DNA of 40,719 nucleotides, taken from an uncultured Prevotella sp. (lineage in GTDB: Bacteria; Bacteroidota; Bacteroidia; Bacteroidales; Bacteroidaceae). The stretch's first letter is position 1. Each line of letters begins with the position of its first letter. The notes beneath the pieces were generated by a model, which saw nothing but the letters and a program-made list of their open reading frames with translations, was not told the DNA's origin and made no database searches. Both the position numbers and the translations under genes were made by a program. The stretch covers positions 1 to 40,719 of the forward strand of contig CAMVOS010000023.1 in assembly GCA_947169185.1 (NCBI GenBank), read 5' to 3'. Below, in pieces: positions 31,417-37,414 of the stretch.

Positions 31417-32133
31417 TTAGTGGGATACTGATTCCACTAATCCTTTCTCCATCAGGATAGGCAGGATGTTGGCAGCAGACTGGCGGTTGTGCTTAGCCTT
31501 CACAGCCTTATAACGTTCCAGCAGCGGAGCGTCGGTTGCCAGCAGTTTCTCCATATAGTCGTCGTTGAAACGGGTAATGGCTATCTTGCCTTTCTCGTTG
31601 GCTCCGCTGTCGACCAGAAAGCATGCCAGGTCGCTCAACTTGCTGTTGGCAATGTCGCAACCGATAGACGTGCCCAGCAGGCCAAGGCTCAGGGCCGTAT
31701 CGTCAACCAAGACACCGGCTACCAAAGTGCCCAGACTGGCCAGGGCCGTCAGTCCGTCAGTACGATAGGACATGATGCAAAGCTTATTCTTGTCGTAGCG
31801 TACAGCTTGTGCATATTTCGTACTCTCGAGGCTGACGTCCTTATATCTGAGGTTGCGACAGTTCACAAAGAGCTGGTTACCGTACATCACGGCAAAGGCA
31901 TCTTTCTTTAGCAATTCGTCGCTCTGCTTGTCGCCAGTCTTGAAAGAATACACGCCATGGTCGCCACTCTTCATCTGACAAACTTGTTGGGTGCGTCCAG
32001 CCGTCAGCTCGTCGACTGATTTCCAATTACCTGCTACGAAGTCGTTGTAGCTCATGCAATACTTTGCAACCTCGGCGTTAGCCACCATTGAAACGATACA
32101 TATCAGTGCTAATACAAAAACATTCTTTTTCAT
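31417..32133 (-). CDS. Small secreted protein of unknown function (DUF6563-like)
   Basis: The 238-residue precursor has a signal peptide (MKKNVFVLALICIVSMVANA). It starts with YCMSYNDFVAGNWKSVDEL, a phrase typical of a small Prevotella/Bacteroides secreted family I associate with the label DUF6563; that family name is from memory and unchecked. A glycine- and alanine-rich stretch (LTALASLGTLVAGVLVDDTALSLGLLG) near residues 127-155 could insert into a membrane. It is a single-gene unit with its own promoter and terminator. No enzymatic motif is visible. Confidence 0.7.
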   Translation of the reverse strand: MKKNVFVLALICIVSMVANAEVAKYCMSYNDFVAGNWKSVDELTAGRTQQVCQMKSGDHGVYSFKTGDKQSDELLKKDAFAVMYGNQLFVNCRNLRYKDVSLESTKYAQAVRYDKNKLCIMSYRTDGLTALASLGTLVAGVLVDDTALSLGLLGTSIGCDIANSKLSDLACFLVDSGANEKGKIAITRFNDDYMEKLLATDAPLLERYKAVKAKHNRQSAANILPILMEKGLVESVSH

Positions 32134-32243
32134 TGTTCTATTTTCTTTTTATTGTTATTACTTTATTTGTCTTAATTTCCCTTTTGGCTTACGCCGCTTT
32201 CCCGATTGGCGGGAAAAGCTCAAATGTTCGCGATTTTCGATTG

Positions 32244-32276
32244 CAAAGGTAATAGCATTTTCTGTCTCATTCCAAA
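32244..32276 (-). promoter_or_regulatory. Promoter of the 31417-32133 gene
   Basis: Minus strand: -33 TTTG at 32273-32276, 21-bp spacer, -7 TACCTTTG at 32244-32251, about 110 bp from the start codon. Confidence 0.65.
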
Positions 32277-32334
32277 CTTTTTGCCGACTTCCTGCAAAAG
32301 TGTATCGGACACACCCGCTAATTTCGGACAAATA

Positions 32335-32374
32335 CAAAAAATGATCCCGATTTCTGTCCGAAACCGGGGTCATT
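32335..32374 (-). terminator. Rho-independent terminator after the AraC-type gene
   Basis: AATGATCCCG and CGGGGTCATT form a 10-bp stem with one wobble pair and a 15-nt loop; the minus strand continues with six T. Confidence 0.8.
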
Positions 32375-32393
32375 CATATACTTTTTATAATAA

Positions 32394-32897
32394 TTAGTCG
32401 GGATTGTTCATGACACGGAATTCGCCTGGCGTTACACCCAGCGCATCCTGTATCTTACGATTCAGCGTGCGTACAGTAGTAAAGCCTGCATCGTGGGCAA
32501 TGGCTTCGATGCTATAGGTGGGATGCTCGCGCAACAGGCGCAGGGCTCGCATCAGCCGCAGGAAATCCAAATACTTGTCTAACGAGTGGTAGACCGTCTT
32601 CTTCTTGTATAGGTCGGTGATACGACTTTGGGGGACACCCACCAGTTCGGCCACATCCTTGACACCAAACTCCGGAGGCAACGGAATATCTTCTCCTTCG
32701 ATGCGAGCTTCGACAAGAGCCAGCAACTCATCATCGTCGCGCAGGTCGGCATTAGCCATCATTTCTCGGTGACGGCGTATCAGGTCTTTCAGCCAATTCA
32801 CGCGCATGCGCACATTAAAATACGTATCGAGCCGACGCTCAAGCTCGTCGTTACGAGCCATCAGGCGCTCCGAGGCGGCGGCCAGGCTGACGTTCAT
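32394..32897 (-). CDS. AraC-type helix-turn-helix regulator, N-terminally shortened
   Basis: The 167-residue product has a C-terminal AraC-like DNA-binding domain (about 80-160: DVAELVGVPQSRITDLYKK, a first helix-turn-helix, then YSIEAIAHDAGFTTVRTLNRKI, the second, and LGVTPGEFR). The N-terminal part is a coiled coil (ERLMARNDELERRLDTYFNVR). The frame continues upstream to an ATG at 32958-32960 (MTTEEQKEMD), but codon 11 is TGA (32928-32930), most simply CGA to TGA. Translation could restart at Met (32895-32897), leaving the DNA-binding domain whole. An insertion sequence begins 44 bp upstream of the original ATG and probably cuts the gene off from its promoter. It may be a decaying gene. Confidence 0.65.
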   Translation of the reverse strand: MNVSLAAASERLMARNDELERRLDTYFNVRMRVNWLKDLIRRHREMMANADLRDDDELLALVEARIEGEDIPLPPEFGVKDVAELVGVPQSRITDLYKKKTVYHSLDKYLDFLRLMRALRLLREHPTYSIEAIAHDAGFTTVRTLNRKIQDALGVTPGEFRVMNNPD

Positions 32898-32927
32898 CTT
32901 TGTCAGGCGGTCAATCTCCTCGTGGAG

Positions 32928-32930
32928 TCA
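32928..32930 (-). other. In-frame nonsense codon in the AraC-type gene
   Basis: TGA interrupts a frame running from ATG 32960 through the whole regulator. The residues on both sides (EEQKEMD and LHEEIDRL) make one continuous coiled coil, which argues that the original frame was real. Confidence 0.75.
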
Positions 32931-33092
32931 ATCCATTTCTTTCTGTTCTTCTGTTGTCATAATTGTAATGAAGGACTCGTTATTTTAATGTTTCTCTCAC
33001 TACTGTCCCGTTAAAGTGGACTAATCGGTCTTTGAAATAATTGAATTACAGTCTTTTACGAGCAATTTTGAGAGTCAACGGTTTTGAATTTG

Positions 33093-33100
33093 TACCTTTG
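33093..33100 (+). promoter_or_regulatory. Transposase promoter, -7 element TACCTTTG
   Basis: TACCTTTGTAG on the plus strand lies 22 bp before the transposase ATG at 33123; TTTG at 33067-33070 is a possible -33 element. Confidence 0.6.
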
Positions 33101-33122
33101 TAGCCTAATTCAACAGGCTACA

Positions 33123-34286
33123 ATGAACCAAGGTCAATACGTTTTCTCTCAACTGGTCAGTCATTTGGACAGAAACCACTTCAACTATCTTGCTCGCAAG
33201 TATGATGGAAACAAGTACGTGAAGCACTTCTCGTGTTGGAACCAACTGCTTGCAATGATGTTTGGACAACTCTCAAATCGTGAAAGTCTGAGAGACGTAG
33301 TGGTAGCCTTGGAGGCACACCATTCCAAGTGTAAGTTTCTTGGCATAGGAAGCAAACCGATTGCCAAAACCACATTGGCATCTGCAAATCAGAATCGTGA
33401 CTACAGGATCTTCGAGGATTTCGCCTTCTACATGATGAAGGAGGCTTGCGAGAAACGGGCAACCAATCTTCTGGATATTCCTGGAAAGAAATACGCATTT
33501 GATTCTACGACCATTCCCCTATGTCTCTCTACATTCCCATGGGCAAGATTCAGAAGGAAGAAAGGCGGTGTCAAAGCCCATGTCTTATATGACATTGAGG
33601 CTCAGGTTCCAGCCTTCTACACAGTGACCACAGCATCAAAGCATGATTCAACGGCAATGTCTTCAATTCCCTATGAATCAAATGCTTACTACATATTCAA
33701 CAGGGCTTACGACTCGTTCAAAGAACTCTACAGAATACATCTGACGAATTCCTTCTATGTAGTCAGAGCAAAGACGAACTTGAAGTGCAAAATAGTCAAA
33801 TGGAAGAGACGCATGCCTAAGAATGTGCTTACTGATGCTGAGGTGAGACTTACAGGTTATATGTCGGAGAAGAAGTATCCTGAGTCATTCAGACTCGTTA
33901 GATTCTATGATGAGGAAGAAGAACGTGAATTCACTTTTCTCACCAATGCCAAGCATCTCACAGCTCTTGAAGTTGCAGAACTTTACAAGAAAAGATGGTT
34001 GGTTGAACTCTTCTTCAAATGGCTAAAACAGCATCTCAAGATCAAGAAATTCTGGGGCACTACGGAGAATGCCGTCCGCATCCAGATTGCTGTCGCCATC
34101 ATAACCTATTGTCTTGTGGCTATTGTCCATCATGATATGAAATTGGAGCGCTCAACCTATGAGGTCTTACAAATCCTTAGCATATCACTTACGGACAAAA
34201 CTCACCTGGCCGACCTGTTCGATAAGACTAAATTCAACGATGTCAAAGAACTCGATTGTCCCCTTATTCCGGGGCTATTTGATTAA
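33123..34286 (+). CDS. IS4-family DDE transposase
   Basis: The start chosen is ATG at 33123 (MNQGQYVFSQLVSHLDRNHF), downstream of the promoter element, giving 387 residues. An N-terminal DUF4372-type domain (YVKHFSCWNQLLAMMFGQLSNRESLRD) precedes the RNase H-like core. The first catalytic Asp is in FDSTTIPLC, the second in FNRAYDSF. The third catalytic residue is in the signature Y-KK-R-WLV-E-LFFKWL-K, which matches the IS4 motif YxxRxxxExxxxxxK exactly. The frame is open and all key residues are present, so it is likely active. Confidence 0.93.
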   Translation: MNQGQYVFSQLVSHLDRNHFNYLARKYDGNKYVKHFSCWNQLLAMMFGQLSNRESLRDVVVALEAHHSKCKFLGIGSKPIAKTTLASANQNRDYRIFEDFAFYMMKEACEKRATNLLDIPGKKYAFDSTTIPLCLSTFPWARFRRKKGGVKAHVLYDIEAQVPAFYTVTTASKHDSTAMSSIPYESNAYYIFNRAYDSFKELYRIHLTNSFYVVRAKTNLKCKIVKWKRRMPKNVLTDAEVRLTGYMSEKKYPESFRLVRFYDEEEEREFTFLTNAKHLTALEVAELYKKRWLVELFFKWLKQHLKIKKFWGTTENAVRIQIAVAIITYCLVAIVHHDMKLERSTYEVLQILSISLTDKTHLADLFDKTKFNDVKELDCPLIPGLFD

Positions 34287-34427
34287 TATTTAACTCGTCC
34301 CAATTTTAACGGGACACTAATGATTGCTTGTATTAATTAATAGTTTTCTCATTACCTTAATTTTATTCATATATCGTTTATCCTATTTGATGGAGAGACA
34401 AAGCATCATGAGGTCGTCGATGGGTTG

Positions 34428-35252
34428 TTACTCTGCAGCCTCTTCTAGTCTACGCTGCTCTTCCAAAGCAGAAAAATCCTTCTGACGCAGGACGAACGAC
34501 TCCGTCAGATAGTTCTTGCGCACGACAGGATTGGCTGCCAGCTCCTCTGGGGAACCATGGAACAGGATGCGCCCCTCGAACAACAGATAGGCACGGTCGG
34601 TGATACACAAGGTATCTTCCACATTATGGTCGGTAATCAGGATGCCGATGTTCAGATCCTTCAGTTTCCACACAATAAACTGGATGTCCTCAACAGCAAT
34701 GGGGTCGACACCGGCAAAAGGCTCATCGAGCATGATGAACTTAGGTTCGATGGCCAGACAGCGGGCAATCTCTGTACGACGGCGCTCACCACCTGAGAGG
34801 CGGTCACCCAAGTTCTTGCGCACCTTCTCCAAACGGAACTCCTTAATCAGGCTTTCCAACTTCTCCAACTGGTAGTCACGAGGTTTACCCGTCATCTCCA
34901 ATACCGACAGGATGTTATCCTCAACAGACATCTTACGGAACACGGAAGCCTCCTGAGCCAAGTAGCCGATGCCGGCACGGGCACGTTTGTAGACAGGATA
35001 AGAGGTCACGTCTTCGTCACCCAGATAGATGTGTCCGCCGTTGGGCACTATCAGACCTGTCGTCATATAGAACGACGTGGTCTTACCGGCACCGTTGGGA
35101 CCCAGCAAGCCAACAATTTCACCCTGTTTCACGTCAAACGACACATCGTTTACCACGGTGCGCTTGCCGTAAATCTTCACCAGTCCCTCCGTGCGAAGTG
35201 TCAGCCGTTCAGGCTCTTGAGGTTGTACCTCTACATGATTCATTTCGTCCAT
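34428..35252 (-). CDS. lptB: LPS export ABC transporter ATP-binding protein LptB
   Basis: LptB powers LPS extraction from the inner membrane with LptF and LptG. The start chosen is ATG at 35250-35252 (MDEMNHVEV), since a longer frame would cross the promoter; the next Met at 35243 is an alternative. This gives 274 residues. Walker A is GPNGAGKT, the Q-loop lies in [12 protein letters not shown], the signature is LSGGERRR and Walker B/D-loop is [13 protein letters not shown], all intact. The C-terminal extension of about 30 residues ([32 protein letters not shown]) is longer than in E. coli LptB. It functionally pairs with the OstA-like protein encoded at 18403-20070. Confidence 0.93.
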   Translation of the reverse strand: MDEMNHVEVQPQEPERLTLRTEGLVKIYGKRTVVNDVSFDVKQGEIVGLLGPNGAGKTTSFYMTTGLIVPNGGHIYLGDEDVTSYPVYKRARAGIGYLAQEASVFRKMSVEDNILSVLEMTGKPRDYQLEKLESLIKEFRLEKVRKNLGDRLSGGERRRTEIARCLAIEPKFIMLDEPFAGVDPIAVEDIQFIVWKLKDLNIGILITDHNVEDTLCITDRAYLLFEGRILFHGSPEELAANPVVRKNYLTESFVLRQKDFSALEEQRRLEEAAE

Positions 35253-35260
35253 ATTGGGTG

Positions 35261-35292
35261 CAAAGGTACGAATAAGTGAGAGAAAAACCAAA
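35261..35292 (-). promoter_or_regulatory. lptB promoter
   Basis: Minus strand: -33 TTTG at 35289-35292, 20-bp spacer, -7 TACCTTTG at 35261-35268, with CTCACTTATT in the spacer. The proposed ATG starts only 8 bp after the -7 element, so the message may be nearly leaderless. Confidence 0.7.
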
Positions 35293-35411
35293 TTTTGAAG
35301 CCCATTCTTTTATTTTATTACCACAAGTATTCATAATACATCAAAGCAGATGCTACAACAATGAATGATAATGTTTTGCACGGCATAAGAATATATAATC
35401 AAAAAAGTGAC

Positions 35412-35548
35412 GCAACTATACCCTCTATACCCCAATTCTTTCTAACTCGCTTAACAACAAGTAATTAGCACAGGGTATAGTTGCTCAAAACTATACCCTA
35501 ACTATACCCTACTATACCCTTGAGCGACGCTGCTTTCGCGTATACGCG
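35412..35548. repeat. Repeat-rich gap: ACTATACCCT repeats, hairpin and CGCG palindrome
   Basis: The 604-bp gap between lptB and the HD-domain gene holds no convincing gene. It contains ACTATACCCT four times (35415-35424, 35490-35499, 35501-35510, 35511-35520). A perfect 11-bp stem hairpin lies at 35472-35499 (AGGGTATAGTT, loop GCTCAA). An exact 12-bp palindrome CGCGTATACGCG is at 35537-35548. Confidence 0.8.
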
Positions 35549-35550
35549 CA

Positions 35551-35607
35551 CGGTCGTTTGCGTAGGCGCAAAAGGTCGTTTGGGCTAACGCAAACGGTCG
35601 CGCAAAG
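35551..35607. repeat. GGTCGTTTG direct repeats and CGTTTGCG/CGCAAACG inverted repeats
   Basis: GGTCGTTTG occurs twice (starting near 35552 and 35574), and a complementary CGCAAACGG follows. TTTGCGTAGGCGCAAA is a small hairpin. This GC-rich stretch contrasts with the A/T-rich flanks. Confidence 0.6.
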
Positions 35608-35788
35608 GCTTCTCGTTCCCTGCATAAAGGCCTCTTGTACCTTTTCCGCCTACTTCACGCCCCCTTTCTGCTTACTTCAGAAGAGCGAAGAGTATATTTT
35701 CCTGTGTCTTCGAGCTGCAAGGATAGCAATTTATGCAGAAAATGACGTTAAACTTGAACAAGTAGGCTGTTATTTGCAAAAAAAGTTG

Positions 35789-35796
35789 TAATTTTG
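35789..35796 (+). promoter_or_regulatory. Promoter -7 element TAATTTTG of the alarmone/partner-switch cluster
   Basis: TAATTTTGCAGG on the plus strand matches TAnnTTTG and lies 61 bp before the ATG at 35857. No well-spaced -33 TTTG was found. The leader contains TTTTGC-AG-GCAAAA, a small palindrome. Confidence 0.6.
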
Positions 35797-35856
35797 CAGG
35801 CAAAATTTGCAAAACGAAATGCGACAGAAACAAAACTATAAAATATTTGGCATAGA

Positions 35857-36435
35857 ATGGCAAACAAACCGTTAGACACCACATTGCTGGACCGCGCCAT
35901 CATCTTTGCGGTTCGCGCCCATGCCGGAACTGAGCGCCGAGGCAAGGGATTTCCCTATATCGTTCATCCGATGGAGGCTGTGGAAATCGTGGCTACGATG
36001 ACGCCAGACCAAGAAATGCTGGCTGCCGCAGCCTTGCACGACGTCGTGGAGGACACTGACGTCACCATAGAGCAAATCCGGAATGAATTCGGCGACCGTG
36101 TAGCCTCGTTTGTCGCTGCAGAGAGCGATGAGCCCCATCAGAGCCGAGACAGTGTGGAAAACTGGCGTGCCCGTAAGCGAGCTGCCATCGACCGCCTGGC
36201 CCGCGCCTCGCACGATACCAAGATTGTGGCCCTGGGCGACAAACTCTCGAATATGCGGGCCATCGCCCGCGACTATGACTTGCAGGGCGATGCTCTGTGG
36301 GATCTCTTCCACGCCAAGGACCCCAAAGACCACGAGTGGCACTATCGCGGACTGGCCGATGCACTCAGTGAACTCAGCGATACCTTCGCCTACAAGGAGT
36401 TTGAAAAACTTATCAATCAAGTATTCGGAAAATGA
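35857..36435 (+). CDS. HD-domain protein like small (p)ppGpp hydrolases (SpoT/MESH1-type)
   Basis: This 192-residue cytoplasmic protein matches the hydrolase domain of RelA/SpoT enzymes, which removes the 3'-pyrophosphate of (p)ppGpp using Mn2+. The metal ligands are all visible: His37 (YIVHPMEAVEI), His61-Asp62 (LHDVVEDT) and Asp128 (GDKLSNMR), along with the Glu65-Asp66 pair. Asn132 is placed for substrate contact. There is no synthetase, TGS or ACT domain, so it is a stand-alone hydrolase of SAH type. The next gene overlaps by 4 bp (ATGA). A RelA/SpoT synthetase-domain protein is encoded at the end of the same cluster. Some HD_4 proteins use other nucleotides, so the substrate is inferred. 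Confidence 0.85.
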   Translation: MANKPLDTTLLDRAIIFAVRAHAGTERRGKGFPYIVHPMEAVEIVATMTPDQEMLAAAALHDVVEDTDVTIEQIRNEFGDRVASFVAAESDEPHQSRDSVENWRARKRAAIDRLARASHDTKIVALGDKLSNMRAIARDYDLQGDALWDLFHAKDPKDHEWHYRGLADALSELSDTFAYKEFEKLINQVFGK

Positions 36436-37373
36436 AACAGACATTATACTTATTCATTGCAATGATGGCAATTGTTCAGACTGTGACAGCACAGGATAAG
36501 ACCATCGTGTTTACCCCCCAGTGGACGGCACAGGCCCAGTTTGCCGGCTATTACGTGGCCGAGGCGAAGGGCTTTTACCGCGAGGCGGGTGTTAATGTAA
36601 AGATAGAACATCCGTCGGCTACGCAGCCCGCCATGGCCCGATTGCGCAATAACGAGTGTCAAGCCACTACGCTTCAGGTATGCCAGGCGCTGGAGATTGT
36701 CGATGGTGGCATTCCTCTGGTAAACATCCTTCAGACATCGATGAACAATGCAATGGTCATTGTCTCCGCCCGCGACAGAGACCCGCTAAAGCAGAAGGGA
36801 GCCAAGGTAGGTATTTGGAGCGTTGGTTTCGGTCAGTTGGCCATCTGCATGAGCATTAAAGACCATTTGGACTATGAGTGGGTGCGCTTCGCCCAGAACG
36901 TCAACCTCTTCGTGGCCGGAGCCCTCGACGCTACGTTGGCCATGAGCTACAACGAATACTACCAGTTGGTGCAGGCGGGTGTCAAGATGACCGACAAGAA
37001 CGTGTACCGCTTCTGCGACCACGGCTATAACGTGCAGGAAGACGGCGTGTATATGACCCGCGAGTACTACGCCACACACAAGGAGCAGGCGCGACGTTTT
37101 GCCCAAGCCAGCAGGAAGGGCTGGGAGTGGGCAGCCGCGCACCCACAGGAAGCTCTCGACATTGTGATGCAGTATGTGGATAAGAACCACATCGCCACCA
37201 ACCGCGTGATGCAGAAATTGATGTTGGAGGACGTGTTGCGTCTGCAGGTGGATCGCGAGTCGAAGAAACGTGAGTTCCGTCTGCGTCCAGACATGGTAAA
37301 GCAGGCCAGCCATCTGATGGTGGAGAACCAGATGCTAAGTCGTGAAGTAACGTACAAGGAGTTGTCGGAATAA
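36432..37373 (+). CDS. NMT1/THI5-like periplasmic substrate-binding protein
   Basis: The 313-residue precursor has a signal peptide (MKQTLYLFIAMMAIVQTVTA). The opening IVFTPQWTAQAQFAGYYVAEAKGFYREAGVNV is a clear hallmark of the NMT1/SsuA-like binding-protein family, which binds pyrimidine precursors, sulfonates and related small molecules. Both lobes are present (VGIWSVGFGQLAIC and MSYNEYYQLVQAGV). No lipobox, permease or ATPase gene is near. Instead, it is translationally coupled to a hydrolase gene and followed by a membrane sensor phosphatase. A sensing role is therefore more likely than transport, but this is inference. The ligand is not known. Confidence 0.85.
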   Translation: MKQTLYLFIAMMAIVQTVTAQDKTIVFTPQWTAQAQFAGYYVAEAKGFYREAGVNVKIEHPSATQPAMARLRNNECQATTLQVCQALEIVDGGIPLVNILQTSMNNAMVIVSARDRDPLKQKGAKVGIWSVGFGQLAICMSIKDHLDYEWVRFAQNVNLFVAGALDATLAMSYNEYYQLVQAGVKMTDKNVYRFCDHGYNVQEDGVYMTREYYATHKEQARRFAQASRKGWEWAAAHPQEALDIVMQYVDKNHIATNRVMQKLMLEDVLRLQVDRESKKREFRLRPDMVKQASHLMVENQMLSREVTYKELSE

Positions 37374-37410
37374 CGATATCACGGTATAACGATATAACGT
37401 AATAACGAAA
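37371..37410. repeat. Octamer array (TAACGATA-like x5) between binding protein and phosphatase genes
   Basis: Units TAACGATA, TCACGGTA, TAACGATA, TAACGTAA and TAACGAAA occupy the whole spacer between the stop at 37371-37373 and the next ATG. Confidence 0.8.
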
Positions 37411-37414
37411 ATCA

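Larger units (their letters stand above)
33004..34316 (+). mobile_element. IS4-family insertion sequence, complete
   Basis: Matching 12-bp inverted ends TGTCCCGTTAAA (33004-33015) and TTTAACGGGACA (34305-34316) flank a single transposase gene. The size is about 1.3 kb. No clean target duplication is visible; CACTA occurs at both edges but partly inside the ends. It lies between lptB and the AraC-type gene. Confidence 0.9.

Noticed and set aside
32998..34319. CACTA as target duplication of the insertion sequence
   Set aside because: At the right edge CACTA overlaps the inverted repeat end by two bases, so it does not give symmetric ends; the true duplication, if any, is unclear.
34317..34382. 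A gene start (MNKIKVMRK) interrupted by the insertion sequence
   Set aside because: The frame stops by itself after 17 codons at the IS edge and shows no family resemblance; it is more likely upstream untranslated sequence.
35412..35520. CRISPR array
   Set aside because: Repeats of 10 bp with no regular spacers and no cas genes nearby; this is not a CRISPR.
35558..35791. Possible 77-residue gene in the lptB-HD gap
   Set aside because: It starts in the GC-rich repeats, overlaps the promoter of the next gene, and its translation has no recognisable fold or start signal.
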